64,000 bases of DNA from Gordonia effusa NBRC 100432 (GTDB lineage Bacteria; Actinomycetota; Actinomycetes; Mycobacteriales; Mycobacteriaceae): positions 1 through 64,000 of the forward strand of contig NZ_BAEH01000054.1 of assembly GCF_000241305.1 (NCBI RefSeq), written 5' to 3'. A model generated the notes under the pieces. That model ran no database searches. It was not told the origin of the DNA and saw only the letters and a program-made list of their open reading frames with translations. Each line of letters starts with the position of its first letter. Within the stretch, counting starts at the first letter, position 1. Made by a program: the position numbers and the translations under genes. This document shows positions 50,898-61,235 of this stretch, in pieces.

Positions 50898-53800
50898 CTA
50901 CACCGGCAGCCGTGCCCCACTTGTTCGCCGTAGATCTGAGAAATCCTGGATCGAGGTCGATAGCGCCGTCGCCATTGGCCGGGAGTCTTCTGCCGCCTCT
51001 GTCTTGGACACCATGATGACATTGTCGATATAGGGCTGGATCGTGCTCGTATTCTGCACTGTCGCAACGATAATTAACTGAAATCCGAACTTGCGGAACG
51101 CACTGAGCGCCTGTTGCGCGAACTGCGGGTCAGACTTCGAGAATGCTTCATCGAGCATTAGCTGGGCGAAGATCGGCCGGTTGTCATCGCCGTGTGGGCT
51201 GGCCAGGTTGAAGCTCAACGCTCCGGCCAGACAGAAAGCCATCAGCTTCTCCTGCTCGCCACCGGAGTTATCGCCAGCATTGCTGTAGGTGCGAATCACC
51301 TCGCCACTGCTCGCCTCGTGTTCCTCACAGTAGAAGTCGAACCGGTTACGCACATCCAGAGCGTCGCGAGTCCAAGCACGGTCCTCCGGTGTTGCTCCGG
51401 CCAGCCGCTCGCGCAACATCAGAATATCCGCGTACTGCTCGAGGATCGCCTGTTCGTCGCCGAAGCTCACCGCAGTTGTTCGCGCGGAGATCAGTTTGGC
51501 ACGCTCGGTCAATTCCGACACTGCGGCAAGGTGTTTGCGTCCTGGAACCAACCGCAACCGGGTACCGCGATTGAACGCCACCGCCGCGAGACCGGTGTTG
51601 ACGCGCTCGATCTGCTCGACGATGCGGCGTTCCTCCGCATCGGCCGCCATATGCAAACCAAGGATCGCTCCGGGGGCCTGCTCAGTGATGAGTCGCCGCA
51701 TTCGTTCATATGCGGCGGGCAGTTCGCGTTCGTCGATCCGACGGCTCACCGCGACGTAGTCATGCACCCGCTCATCGAAATCGTCACTGTCGTTCGGGAT
51801 GGCGTCGGGGAATTCCTCGTCATAGGTGTCGATGATCCGCGCCAATTCGTCCCGAGACCTGCGCGCATCCGATCGCATCCGATCACGGTCCTTCGCAACG
51901 ACTTTGAGCAGCTCCTGCCGGTACGGTTCAGGCGCGAGGACGTCGAGCGGCACGGCGGATTCCTCGCGAAATCCGTCCAGGGTGTTTTGCGCTTGCGCAA
52001 GGATCTCGTCCGGTGTGATCCGGTCGATCAGATCGAGCAGTTGAGTCCTACGGTCGTCATGCCGAGAAATCTTGTCGCGTACCAACGCCGCCTGGGAAAT
52101 GGCCGTGCGAACCTGCTCCCAGATCTCTTCGGCCTTGCGCTGCAACGCTTCTACATCGGGATTGTCAACCATCAGCAGCTCGTACTGCTCGGTCAGTTGG
52201 TCGAGCCGCTCATCGGCGGCGTCGGTATCGATCGCACTCCACTGTGTGAACTGTTCACACACGCGTCGGTACGAATCGCGGCGCTGTTGCTTCTCGGTCC
52301 GCTCGGCATCGATCTCCGCGGTTGCCTCCCGGGCGATGTCGTACTCGTTCTGCTCGGCCGAAAGTTCCTCGCGCAGAGCGCTGATCTTCGCCTCGACGTT
52401 GCCGACGAAGATGTACTGCGACGGCCGCAACGGCTGGCGATCATCCTTCACCGCAAGTTTTGCGGAGTCTTTTCGCAGCCCCTGATCGGTGACGGCCTTG
52501 TTGTGTGCGCCGAAATCGGCCGGCGAGTCAACGCACATATAGTTGCCGAGTTTCGTCAGGACTGTCAAAGCTTCTGCGGCACAAGGATGGTCAGGATCGA
52601 CGGCACGTAACGTCGCGCCCAACGTACCCGGTTCGGGGGTAGGCATTGGTCGCTGCTCGGCATGGTGAATCTGAATCCGGCCGCGCATGTCGTGACTGTT
52701 GACATACCGCAGCGCCGCACGAAAGTGCTTGTCGGGTACCAACAGTCGAAGTCCGGCGCCGCGCAGAACCTTCTCCACGGCTAAGCGCCAACGCTCCTCG
52801 TCGGGCGCCAATTCAACGAGTTCTGCCACGTATCGCAATTCCGACTCGTCGACCTGCAGCGCATTCGCCAGGATGCGTCGCATCTCGTGTTCGGCGCGCG
52901 GCAGCGCCGAACCAGCCTGCTGCACTCGACTCAGCTCGTCGACTGCGGCATCGCGGCGGGTGCGTGCCGCCACTTCGGCGGCCAGCAACTCGGCGAAGTG
53001 TCCTTTCCCAGCGGCAAGTTGGCCGTCTATGCGAGTCGCCTCGCCGATCATGTGCTCACGCAGCGACCAGAAATCCTCCGCGTCATTCGGTGCGGAGAAA
53101 CCTAGGCCGGTGACCTTGTCTTCGTAGGTAGAGCGCCGGGCGGCCGCCTCGTCACCGGTCTTCTGCGCGGTTGCCAGCTGTTCTTGGAGTGGCGCCAGAT
53201 CGCCGGTCGAGGTCGCGATCCTCGACAGCAGGTGGCTGTGGTCCGAACGCAATTGGTCGTGTTGCGACGTTAATGCCGCCAAATCTCCGTCCAGCCGGGC
53301 GATTTGGTCGTCGAGGTCGGCGACTTCGGGCACCGCATTGTGTAGTCGGAGGTTGTTGATATACGAACGCACCGTGGCGGTATCGATGGTGTCGAGCACC
53401 GTGAAAGTCGCTGCCTCGGTGGCATACCGTTCCTGGACGGCTTCGATATTGCCGAGGATCGCGCGTTTGCGGCGCGCGGAATCGAGCAACTCCCGCGCGT
53501 CGACGAGGGGGTCGATCTGCTCGAGTGCGTCTTTGATGCCGACGATACTCGTCGGGGCGTCGAGCATGAATTCGCGTACGAACTGTGCCAAACCGCCAAC
53601 GCTTTTGAGCGACTTGGCTTTTCCGAGCAACTGCTGTGCCGCGTCCGAACCTCGGATACCGATGAGCGAGTACAGCGTCGCCAGGTACTTCCCCTCGCCG
53701 GGGCCTCCGCGCCACCCCTCTTCGCGGAAGGTCGACGGATTGTAATTGCTTGCGGCCCAGGCGTTGCAGACCTCCACGATATCCGCGTCGCCGTCGCAGA

Positions 53801-54254
53801 TGAAATACGAGCTGTGGGCGTCGGTCATCTTGCCGGCGGCCAGCCATTTCAATACCAGGCCGGTGATCGCCGTGCCCGACGTCGAGGTGTAGGTAACCGA
53901 GATGGCCGCCCAAGCCGGTCCGGTGCCCCGCAAGTACATCACTTCGCGCTGCGCATTGGTGCCATCACGCCGTTCGCCCCACGCGCCGCGAACATATTTG
54001 CCGACCGTGCGTTTACCGCTCGACGCGCCAGCCGCGGTCGCATCACCCGAGGCGTTGAAATTACGTCGATGATCCGGGAGGAATGCCAGCGAAATCGCAT
54101 CCAGCAGTGAGGATTTGCCGCTGCCCGACGATCCGGTGATCAGCGAGCCGTTGGGGCTGAACGGAATTGAGTGGTAGCCGTCGAAGACCCCCCAGTTGAT
54201 CAATTGCAGACGCGACAGGCGGTATTGGTCGACGTCGCTGACCGAGCTATTCAC
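50898..54254 (-). CDS. jetC: JetC/MksB SMC-like ATPase
   Basis: An 1118-residue SMC/MukB-class ATPase: Walker [10 protein letters not shown] at residues 41-49, two long coiled-coil arms with a central hinge-like region around residues 480-640 (charged, Gln/Glu-rich), and a C-terminal head with the signature NSGGEQEK and Walker [15 protein letters not shown]. It matches JetC of Wadjet, also called MksB, which loops and tests DNA as part of JetABC. GTG start overlaps jetB by 4 bases. Its stop lies 5 bases from the convergent methyltransferase gene, so no jetD follows. Confidence 0.93.
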   Translation of the reverse strand: MNSSVSDVDQYRLSRLQLINWGVFDGYHSIPFSPNGSLITGSSGSGKSSLLDAISLAFLPDHRRNFNASGDATAAGASSGKRTVGKYVRGAWGERRDGTNAQREVMYLRGTGPAWAAISVTYTSTSGTAITGLVLKWLAAGKMTDAHSSYFICDGDADIVEVCNAWAASNYNPSTFREEGWRGGPGEGKYLATLYSLIGIRGSDAAQQLLGKAKSLKSVGGLAQFVREFMLDAPTSIVGIKDALEQIDPLVDARELLDSARRKRAILGNIEAVQERYATEAATFTVLDTIDTATVRSYINNLRLHNAVPEVADLDDQIARLDGDLAALTSQHDQLRSDHSHLLSRIATSTGDLAPLQEQLATAQKTGDEAAARRSTYEDKVTGLGFSAPNDAEDFWSLREHMIGEATRIDGQLAAGKGHFAELLAAEVAARTRRDAAVDELSRVQQAGSALPRAEHEMRRILANALQVDESELRYVAELVELAPDEERWRLAVEKVLRGAGLRLLVPDKHFRAALRYVNSHDMRGRIQIHHAEQRPMPTPEPGTLGATLRAVDPDHPCAAEALTVLTKLGNYMCVDSPADFGAHNKAVTDQGLRKDSAKLAVKDDRQPLRPSQYIFVGNVEAKISALREELSAEQNEYDIAREATAEIDAERTEKQQRRDSYRRVCEQFTQWSAIDTDAADERLDQLTEQYELLMVDNPDVEALQRKAEEIWEQVRTAISQAALVRDKISRHDDRRTQLLDLIDRITPDEILAQAQNTLDGFREESAVPLDVLAPEPYRQELLKVVAKDRDRMRSDARRSRDELARIIDTYDEEFPDAIPNDSDDFDERVHDYVAVSRRIDERELPAAYERMRRLITEQAPGAILGLHMAADAEERRIVEQIERVNTGLAAVAFNRGTRLRLVPGRKHLAAVSELTERAKLISARTTAVSFGDEQAILEQYADILMLRERLAGATPEDRAWTRDALDVRNRFDFYCEEHEASSGEVIRTYSNAGDNSGGEQEKLMAFCLAGALSFNLASPHGDDNRPIFAQLMLDEAFSKSDPQFAQQALSAFRKFGFQLIIVATVQNTSTIQPYIDNVIMVSKTEAAEDSRPMATALSTSIQDFSDLRRTSGARLPV

Positions 54255-55069
54255 CAGTCGCCTCCATCGAGTTCGTCTTCGTCGTCTTCGTCATCGTCGG
54301 AATTCTCGTCCTCGCTGGTCTCGAGACCCGCGGGCGGTAGTTCGCCTTCGTCACCCGAGCCGATGAACTGCTCGAACTGGCGCTGGAGATCGGTGATGAC
54401 CGACGCCGTCATTACTGCCGAAATCACCGGGCTGACGGTAAACATGTCAGGGTCGTCGCGGTGCGCGCGCAGAAACGCCAACTCGGTCATCTTGTCGATG
54501 GCGTGGTCGATGCGCTTGTCGAACTGAGCCAGGTCACGGTCGATCGTATTGGTCACGCCGGCGAACATCTCGTGAATGTCCTCGCGGGTGATCAATACGT
54601 GCTCATTACGCGAGGCTCGGAGGTATTTGGCGAGATGCAATGCCAAGATGGCGTCGTAGGTATGGATCGTCTCACGTTTGAGAATCCTTCTGCCCCAACG
54701 TGAGTCGTAGCCAGCCTGCTCGACGAACGCCACTTCCAGTTCGTCCACGATTCGTAGGCGAAGGTCAAGTTCGGACAGTCGCGTACGCAACTCGTCGCGA
54801 TACTCGCTCACCCACGTCCACAACTGCGGTTGACGCTCGCCGCTGATGTGCCGCCGGGTCAGCAGGTTTTGCAGTGCCCAGCATGCTCGATCGGGCAATG
54901 CCGAGACATCGCCGTCAAAGCGAGGCAATCGTGGACCGGTGGTGCCGCCCCCTTTGACGACTGTCGGTAGATCGTCATATCCGGCGAACTCGTCCGGCGT
55001 GGGCGGCACCTCGGTTCCGGGATCGTCGGGTCCGTCGTCGGTGGTTGTGGCGTCGAGGTCGGTGGTCAC
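54251..55069 (-). CDS. jetB: JetB/MksE (DUF4194) kite-like subunit
   Basis: A 272-residue DUF4194 protein. The conserved region [39 protein letters not shown] and [20 protein letters not shown] covers the kite (wHTH) fold that links the kleisin JetA to the ATPase JetC. The N-terminal 60 residues are acidic and disordered, and so is the last stretch ([15 protein letters not shown]). GTG 55069 overlaps the end of jetA by 4 bases. Cytoplasmic. Usually found as part of Wadjet/MksBEFG. Confidence 0.92.
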   Translation of the reverse strand: MTTDLDATTTDDGPDDPGTEVPPTPDEFAGYDDLPTVVKGGGTTGPRLPRFDGDVSALPDRACWALQNLLTRRHISGERQPQLWTWVSEYRDELRTRLSELDLRLRIVDELEVAFVEQAGYDSRWGRRILKRETIHTYDAILALHLAKYLRASRNEHVLITREDIHEMFAGVTNTIDRDLAQFDKRIDHAIDKMTELAFLRAHRDDPDMFTVSPVISAVMTASVITDLQRQFEQFIGSGDEGELPPAGLETSEDENSDDDEDDEDELDGGDW

Positions 55070-56526
55070 AGTGCGTCGGCCTCCGCGGTCGGAATGGGTT
55101 CGGTGAACATAAGTGCTGGTATTTCGATGGCGCGATCGGCGCCCTCCATCGAGCGGAACCGCACATGTGTCGCGGCGGCGGTCGTAGGGGTGGTCTGTTT
55201 CAGAGCCCACGACCACAGCACGATGACATGCGCGAGATACGGCTCGTCGAGACGCTCGATGACCTCGGACAGTGCGATCGGCCCGGTTGCTACCGCTGTA
55301 TTGACGAATTCAGTCAGCGCCACCGTATCGACCTGACCGGCGAGTGACGCGAACGAGGAGAAGTCAGCGTTGGCGGAAGCTGACAATGCCGGTGCCGGTG
55401 GCGCGGGATTTCGTATTTCGAAGGCGAGCCGCCCGACCGAGTTTATCGCCGGTTTGGCAAGTGGCAGTTCATATCCGATGCGTCGATCGGCCAGCGAGGT
55501 CTTCAGCATCTCGTTGGCGGTGGTGAGAGCGTCGTTCAATTGTCGTGCGACGCCGCGACTCTGTTCGAGAGTTCCCGCCGCGACGAAGCGCCGGATTCGG
55601 CGGGCGCATCGCTGACGAGTGCGGCCGACCTCACTCATCTGTTCGGTGACGAGGGCGAAGAAGTTGTCCATCACCGATCGCAGTCCCGGATCGATGTCAC
55701 TGAGCTGGCGGGTCACCGTCGTGATGTCGCTCATCAGTCTGCCGCGCTGTGTGGGGTCCTGAATCATCTGGCTGAACGCGTGATACGAGGCGCTCTGCGG
55801 TGATTCCAACAGTGCTTCGTAGTCGTCGAACATCTGCCGCTGGCGGTCCCGATAGGCAAGGTCGGAGTCATTGGGGTCATCAAGCAGTTGCGTCGTGATG
55901 CGATCAAGCATCGCACCGTACTGCCCGATGTCGGAGATAATCTGTTCCATCTGGTAGGCGATCGCGCGTGCCTCGTCCTGAGCCGCGGCGAGGTCGGGCT
56001 CGGGCCGCACGCCGGCTTCGAGGTCGGCCAGTTCGACGTCGAGGTCATGTATTTGACTCTCGATCTCGTCCCGAATCTGCTGTGGGTCGCTGGTGACCTG
56101 CCCGGCCACCCGACGCAGTCCCGCGGCCACCCCGTTGATGGACCCGCCGGTCGCGACGCTATCCTCGCGCCGCAATCGGCGCATATAGTCCAGGACCGAG
56201 CGGGCCTCGGTACTCAGATAGCAGGTGATCTGCGTCGATGAGCTCGCGGTGTCGGTGATCCGATGCAGCCAGCCCTGCCGCGCCCATAGCTTTACGAGGT
56301 CGGCGCCACCGGTTTGGTCGGGAGCACCAAGTTCGACGAGGTCACGTTCGAGTCTGATGGCGAGTTCGGTTTCGTTGAGCCGCGTACCAAAGTCGAGGTG
56401 GCGCTCCATCAAGGTGACGTAGAGCGCCGAGTTGGTGGCGGCGAATAGCCGCACTGCCGCCGACTTCTGTATGGACCGATTGGCGTCCCATGCCTCGGCC
56501 AGGGTCGACTGCGCCGCATTCTGCAT
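55066..56526 (-). CDS. jetA: JetA/MksF (DUF3375) kleisin-like subunit
   Basis: A 486-residue DUF3375 protein, first gene of the jet operon. The N-terminal wHTH ([20 protein letters not shown] to [14 protein letters not shown]) is followed by a long helical neck region (residues 130-260, heptad-like Leu/Glu patterns) and a C-terminal domain ([20 protein letters not shown]). It is the kleisin that bridges the JetC heads. The ATG at 56526 is chosen, with AGGAGG 5 bases upstream. Cytoplasmic. Confidence 0.92.
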   Translation of the reverse strand: MQNAAQSTLAEAWDANRSIQKSAAVRLFAATNSALYVTLMERHLDFGTRLNETELAIRLERDLVELGAPDQTGGADLVKLWARQGWLHRITDTASSSTQITCYLSTEARSVLDYMRRLRREDSVATGGSINGVAAGLRRVAGQVTSDPQQIRDEIESQIHDLDVELADLEAGVRPEPDLAAAQDEARAIAYQMEQIISDIGQYGAMLDRITTQLLDDPNDSDLAYRDRQRQMFDDYEALLESPQSASYHAFSQMIQDPTQRGRLMSDITTVTRQLSDIDPGLRSVMDNFFALVTEQMSEVGRTRQRCARRIRRFVAAGTLEQSRGVARQLNDALTTANEMLKTSLADRRIGYELPLAKPAINSVGRLAFEIRNPAPPAPALSASANADFSSFASLAGQVDTVALTEFVNTAVATGPIALSEVIERLDEPYLAHVIVLWSWALKQTTPTTAAATHVRFRSMEGADRAIEIPALMFTEPIPTAEADAL

Positions 56527-56703
56527 CGCCGCCTCCTGAGGGTTCGATTCACACGGGACCCGACGATTTTGCCATGTTCGACGGTGCGCGCTCCCGCCGC
56601 CATCGACGCCGAGCGGAGTGAAGAACATTCATGCTGGTCACGAGGTGTTCATTTCGCGACATCGAAAGACATATGCGTTGCCTTCACCAGACCGCGCCGG
56701 CGA

Positions 56704-57327
56704 TCAGTCCAACGGCAGGCCGGCCTCGAGCAAGTCGACGGCACTGAGCAACGTCTCAAGTGACTGTTGATCTCCCGGATCGTCGGTGTCTTCGGACACG
56801 TGGAACAGCACCCCGGCCACCGCCCACGTGAACACCTTCAGTCGTAAGTCGTCAGCCGGGACTCCGGTGTATTCGGAAAGCGTCTCGCGGGCATTCGAGA
56901 TGGCCCTGTCTGACTCCAGTTGGAAGTGCCGGTGCAGGGCCGGTTCGGACCGGATCAGCCGCAGTCGGTCGGGGTTGCTAGCCCAATCGTCGTCGGCTGC
57001 CAGCGCGTACATCAAGGTGAGCATCCGCCGAACAAAGTCGAATGCCGAGAGGCCCGATTCGATGCTGGCGATTTCCGCGTCGAAGCGCTCCTCCATTCCA
57101 TCGTCGATGACGACTTGCTCCTTGGAGCCGAAGTAACGAAAGAACGTCGTATGTGAGACGCCGGCGGCCTCGGCTATCTGTTCCACCGTCGTTTTCGAAT
57201 ACCCCTGCGCTGCAAATAGTTTCATTGCCTGCTGGCGGATCGCGTCGCGGGTGCGTTCCTTACGCTTCGCGCGCAAACCCGTCCGAGGATTAGCAGAGTC
57301 CTCCGGGACTATCGGTTGGACTGCCAT
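56704..57327 (-). CDS. TetR family transcriptional regulator
   Basis: A 207-residue TetR regulator with the HTH EQIAEAAGVSHTTFFRYFGS after AMKLFAAQGYSKTTV, and a normal-length helical ligand domain. The ATG at 57327 has AGGAG 5 bases upstream. It diverges from a CYP136-like P450 gene. In Mycobacterium tuberculosis the gene order Rv3058c (TetR)/Rv3059 (cyp136) is the same, so conserved regulation of the P450 is likely. The inducer is unknown. Confidence 0.9.
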   Translation of the reverse strand: MAVQPIVPEDSANPRTGLRAKRKERTRDAIRQQAMKLFAAQGYSKTTVEQIAEAAGVSHTTFFRYFGSKEQVVIDDGMEERFDAEIASIESGLSAFDFVRRMLTLMYALAADDDWASNPDRLRLIRSEPALHRHFQLESDRAISNARETLSEYTGVPADDLRLKVFTWAVAGVLFHVSEDTDDPGDQQSLETLLSAVDLLEAGLPLD

Positions 57328-57624
57328 TAGTTCTCCTGCCCCTGGCCGTGTGCCGCCACCCACTCAAGGTTCGTCGGCACCGTCGGCGTCACTTCGTCCG
57401 CGGTTGCGAACTGTCTCGCCCTTGACGTCCAGACTAGGCATTCGACCAGTCGACTGGCACGGTGCACCTCTACACGGGACCTATCGGCCAACACGGCGAG
57501 TTCTGCTTGAGCTGTCGTTTTCCACCGCCGTGGCCATAGTGCAGACACACCGTCCTTGGATGGGTATCGTTCCGGGCAAAGACACAAGTTACACAATTTG
57601 TTCCAACATTGTCTAGGAGCCCAC

Positions 57625-59034
57625 ATGCCCCCGTTGAAGAAGAGTTTTCAAACTGGACTGGCCGCCGTAGCAGCGCGTTATCCGTCGTCGGAACAACCAC
57701 TTGCCCAGCCGCCAGCTGGATCCGACCTCAAGCCGGTGCGGGGCGATTTCGGGATCCCGTTGCTGGGCCACACCCTCGAGGCGCTTGCCGATCCCCTTGG
57801 CTCGACGATGGAGCGCTACGAGCGCTTCGGTCCGGTGTCGTGGTCCGGTTCACTGGGACTCAAGATCGTGCAACTCGTGTCACCGACGGCGATCGAAGCG
57901 GCGTGGATGAATCGCGACCGCGCGTTCTCCAGCGAGCAGGGCTGGGAACCCATGATCGGTCCGTTCTTCCGTCGCGGCATCATGCTGATGGATTTCGATG
58001 AGCACATGTCCCACCGCCGAATTCTGCAACAGGCATTCAACCGGCCGCGACTACTCGCGTATTTGGACATCATGAATCCGCGTATCGAAGCTACGCTCGC
58101 GAATTGGCAAGTGGGTCAAGACTTTCCAATCTACACGCGCTCCAAGGAGATGTTGCTGTCGGTCGCCAACGAAGTCTTCATGGGTATCGAACTGGGCGAC
58201 GAGGCGGCTGAGTTGGGAGAAGCTTTCGAGGCGGCTGTCCGCGGCGGTCAGGCGATCATCCGCGCCGACGTCAAATATGGCACCTGGGCTCGGGGCTTGC
58301 GTGGCCGCGAGCGGCTGCAGGCGTTCTTCCGGTCCGAGATCGCGTCGCGCCGTACCGAACCCGGTGACGATCTATTCAGCGTGCTCTGTCACAGCGAGAG
58401 TGAGGAAGGTGAGACTTTCACCGACGAGGACATCGTTAACCACATGATCTTCGCGATGATGGCCGCGCATGACACCAGTTCGATCGCCGTGTCGATGATG
58501 ACCTACTTCCTCGGTCGGCATCCCGAATGGCAAGAGCGGCTACGCGCGGAATCATTGGCCTTGGGCAAAGACACCCTGGAGTACGACGACCTCGACGCGC
58601 TGCCCAGCCTTGACCTCGCCTTCAAAGAAACGCTGCGGTACAACGCCCCGGTCGGCATGCTGTTCCGCAAGGCGATCAAAGACACCGAGGTCGACGGATA
58701 TTTCATTCCGAAAGGCACGCTAGTCGCAATTAATCCTTGGGCCACAATGAAACTCGCGGAATGGTGGCCGAACGCGACCCGCTGGGACCCCGAACGCTTC
58801 GCTCCGGATCGTCGCGAAGACAAGGTGCATCGCTTCGCATGGGCGCCCTTTGGCGGGGGTGCGCATAAGTGCATCGGCCTGTACTTCGGCGGGATGGAAG
58901 TCAAAGCCATCATGCACCAGATGCTGCAGCGCTTCGAATGGACTGTCCCCCACGGCTACTTCCCGGAGATGACGTACGGCACCGGCCCGACGCCCGCCGA
59001 CGGCCTGCCGGTCAACATCACGCGGCGCGGCTGA
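57625..59034 (+). CDS. cytochrome P450, CYP136-like
   Basis: A 469-residue P450. The I-helix motif is MAAHDTSSIAVSM (AxxDT with His before Asp, as in CYP51- and CYP136-like enzymes), the ExxR is FKETLRYNAP, and the haem loop is FGGGAHKCIGLYFGGMEVK. The start is at 57625 (AGGAG 6 bases upstream). A divergent TetR gene and the I-helix variant suggest the CYP136 family known from mycobacteria; that assignment is from pattern and synteny and needs a family search. Redox partners are not adjacent. The substrate is unknown. Confidence 0.93.
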   Translation: MPPLKKSFQTGLAAVAARYPSSEQPLAQPPAGSDLKPVRGDFGIPLLGHTLEALADPLGSTMERYERFGPVSWSGSLGLKIVQLVSPTAIEAAWMNRDRAFSSEQGWEPMIGPFFRRGIMLMDFDEHMSHRRILQQAFNRPRLLAYLDIMNPRIEATLANWQVGQDFPIYTRSKEMLLSVANEVFMGIELGDEAAELGEAFEAAVRGGQAIIRADVKYGTWARGLRGRERLQAFFRSEIASRRTEPGDDLFSVLCHSESEEGETFTDEDIVNHMIFAMMAAHDTSSIAVSMMTYFLGRHPEWQERLRAESLALGKDTLEYDDLDALPSLDLAFKETLRYNAPVGMLFRKAIKDTEVDGYFIPKGTLVAINPWATMKLAEWWPNATRWDPERFAPDRREDKVHRFAWAPFGGGAHKCIGLYFGGMEVKAIMHQMLQRFEWTVPHGYFPEMTYGTGPTPADGLPVNITRRG

Positions 59035-59037
59035 AAC

Positions 59038-59092
59038 CTGCGACGTAGCGCCGGGCGAGGGAGAGATCCCCTCGCTTGCGCTGACGTCGCAG
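59038..59092. terminator. nested double hairpin between convergent genes
   Basis: Outer arms CTGCGACGTAGCGC (59038-59051) and GCGCTGACGTCGCAG (59078-59092) pair with a one-base bulge. The inner stem is GCGAGGG-agagatc-CCCTCGC. It begins right after the P450 stop codon and precedes the convergent YeiH gene by 80 bases. A further, less regular copy lies at about 59108-59162. Confidence 0.65.
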
Positions 59093-59172
59093 ACTGCAGT
59101 CTGCAGTATGAGGCCGCGCGGAGCAGCGTAGCCCTCGCCGGTGCTGACGACGCAGACTTGAGCCGACGATGT

Positions 59173-60210
59173 CTAGTGCCCGGTGAGCAGCACGCCGACC
59201 AAAGCGACACCCGCGACCCACACCGTCGAGAAGGTCGCCAGGACTACCGGCCGGATACCTACCGATCGCATCGCCGTCAGTCGCACCCCCAAACCGAGCG
59301 CGAACATCGAGGTGGTCAGCAGTGCGGTCTGCACGACTTTGCCCGCGTCGACCAGTTGATCCGGGAGCACCGACGACGACCGCAACAACATCAATCCGAT
59401 GAACCCGACGACGAACAGCGGCACCAACGGCGGGCGCGTCGTCGGCGAATCCGGGGCATCGGCCAGTTGCCGACGCTGACGGACAGCAAGCACCGCCATC
59501 ATCGGCGCGAGCAAAAGCACCCTCGCCAATTTGACGACGACAGCGACGCTCAACGCGGTGGCCCCAATCGCGCCACCGGCGGCGACCACCTGCGCTACTT
59601 CATGGATTGCCCCACCCGCCCACATCCCGGCAGCGGTCTCCGATAGCCCAAGCGTGTGCGACATCAATGGCAGAAGGGGAATCATCAAGGTGCCGAACAC
59701 AACTACGAGCGCCACCGACGTCGCCACCTCTTCTTCCTTCGCATCGATGACGCCGTCGGTCGCGGCGATCGCAGCGGCGCCGCAAATTGAGAATCCGCAG
59801 GCGATGAGCACCCGCTGATGCCAACTGAGGCCGAGGAGTTTTCCGACGTACATCGTGCCCGCCACTCCCAAGCCCACAATCGCCACAACCACGACGATCA
59901 TTCCCCAGCCCAGTCGGGCTACGTCACCGAGCACTAGCTGAAGACCTAGTAGCGCGACACCGCATCGTAGTAATCGCTTGGCGGAGAACGCAATACCCGG
60001 TTGCAAGCGGGTCGGAATCGACCAGACATTCGCCGCGACCGCTCCGAGGAGTATCGCGACCAGCAACGGACTCACTGCCGGAACGAGCCGACTCGCACCT
60101 AACGCCGCTCCGGCACCCAGAGCGCTGAATATCAATCCCGACGTGAGCCCGGCAACCGGATGATTGGGGCGGTGTCCGGTTGAGGTCGGAAGGGCCAGCG
60201 ATTTGGTCAT
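59173..60210 (-). CDS. YeiH family putative exporter
   Basis: A 345-residue membrane protein of the YeiH (putative sulfate exporter) family with about ten hydrophobic segments. Family blocks are LLRCGVALLGLQLVLGDVAR, ACGFSICGAAAIAATDGVID and GGAIHEVAQVVAAGGAIGA. A LysR gene diverges upstream, as for the E. coli yeiH/yeiE pair, so LysR control is likely. What it exports here is unknown; sulfur oxyanions or related compounds are suggested only by family name. Confidence 0.92.
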   Translation of the reverse strand: MTKSLALPTSTGHRPNHPVAGLTSGLIFSALGAGAALGASRLVPAVSPLLVAILLGAVAANVWSIPTRLQPGIAFSAKRLLRCGVALLGLQLVLGDVARLGWGMIVVVVAIVGLGVAGTMYVGKLLGLSWHQRVLIACGFSICGAAAIAATDGVIDAKEEEVATSVALVVVFGTLMIPLLPLMSHTLGLSETAAGMWAGGAIHEVAQVVAAGGAIGATALSVAVVVKLARVLLLAPMMAVLAVRQRRQLADAPDSPTTRPPLVPLFVVGFIGLMLLRSSSVLPDQLVDAGKVVQTALLTTSMFALGLGVRLTAMRSVGIRPVVLATFSTVWVAGVALVGVLLTGH

Positions 60211-60240
60211 ATACCCACTCTTGCTGCGTTCGCTGGCCCG

Positions 60241-60272
60241 CAGAAGACGTCTTCTGGATATGAGCCCATATC
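60241..60272. promoter_or_regulatory. palindromes between YeiH and LysR genes
   Basis: CAGAAGACGTCTTCTG (60241-60256) is a perfect 16-bp palindrome, immediately followed by GATATG-agcc-CATATC (60257-60272), a perfect 6-bp inverted repeat. Both lie in the 107-base divergent promoter region. The second resembles a LysR-type T-N11-A site in size, and is a good candidate operator. Confidence 0.6.
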
Positions 60273-60317
60273 AGTTGTGCATACCTGGGGCATGCGGATC
60301 AGATATATCGTTGGTGA

Positions 60318-61235
60318 ATGTCGTTGCGCTCGCTAGATCTTTCCGCATTGGAACTACTCGTCGGCGTCGACGACTACGGCAGCCTGAGTGCCGCCGCGCG
60401 CCATCTGCGGATGGCCCAGCCCAATGCGAGTCGTTCGGTCGCGCGACTGGAACGTCAGCTCGGTGTGCCACTATTAGCCCGCACGACGGCAGGATCAAAG
60501 CTCACTGCGCAGGGCACAATGATCGTGCACTGGGCGCGTCAGATCGTTTCCGATGCCGAGAATCTCCTCCGAGTGGCCGACGGCCTGCAGTCAAGCCGCG
60601 TCGCCGAGTTGACTGTCGCGGCATCATTGACCGTGGCCGAACATCTAATGCCCAGATGGCTCGGTGAGTTCCGCTCCGAACACCCCGACGTCACCATTCA
60701 TCTACAAGTGCACAATTCCGCGGAAGTCTTCACCCGACTCCAGGCCGGCGAGTGCGACATCGGCTTTGTCGAGGCGCCAACTGTGTCAAAACCGTTGCAC
60801 AGCACCACTGTTGCGCGCGACGAGCTGGTGGTCGTGGTTAGCCCAGACCATCGGCTCGCCCGACGGCGCCGACCTGTCGATGCCGCCGAGTTGGCGGCAA
60901 CCCCGCTGTTGGTCCGCGAACCGGGGTCGGGTACCCGCACCACCCTCGACGTCGCGCTAAAGCCCTACAGGCGAGCCGACCCGCTACTGGAACTCGGCAG
61001 TAGCGCGGCGATTCGTACCGCCGTCGAATCAGGAATGGGGCCGGCGGTACTGAGCTCGTTGGCAGTCGCCGACCAGATAGCAGCCGGTTCGTTGCGGCTC
61101 ATCACCGTCGACGGACTGGACCTACATCGATCTCTGCGTGCGGTGTGGCGTCCACCGCGACATCTCACCGGCATGGCTGGTGACCTGGTCCGACTCGCCC
61201 GTCGTGACGGCGCTGTGCACGGTGACACCCGATGA
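60318..61235 (+). CDS. LysR family transcriptional regulator
   Basis: A 305-residue LysR-type regulator. The HTH is SLSAAARHLRMAQPNASRSV (residues 23-42), with the linker helix RQLGVPLLARTTAGSKLTAQ after it; the two-lobe effector domain fills the rest. It diverges from the YeiH exporter and should control it. Its last 114 bases overlap, antiparallel, the end of the membrane-protein gene at 61122-62153. The effector is unknown. Confidence 0.93.
   Translation: MSLRSLDLSALELLVGVDDYGSLSAAARHLRMAQPNASRSVARLERQLGVPLLARTTAGSKLTAQGTMIVHWARQIVSDAENLLRVADGLQSSRVAELTVAASLTVAEHLMPRWLGEFRSEHPDVTIHLQVHNSAEVFTRLQAGECDIGFVEAPTVSKPLHSTTVARDELVVVVSPDHRLARRRRPVDAAELAATPLLVREPGSGTRTTLDVALKPYRRADPLLELGSSAAIRTAVESGMGPAVLSSLAVADQIAAGSLRLITVDGLDLHRSLRAVWRPPRHLTGMAGDLVRLARRDGAVHGDTR

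Noticed and set aside
57585-57612. Possible palindrome before the CYP136-like gene
   Set aside because: ACAAT and ATTGT arms are too short and the middle does not pair, so no operator was called.
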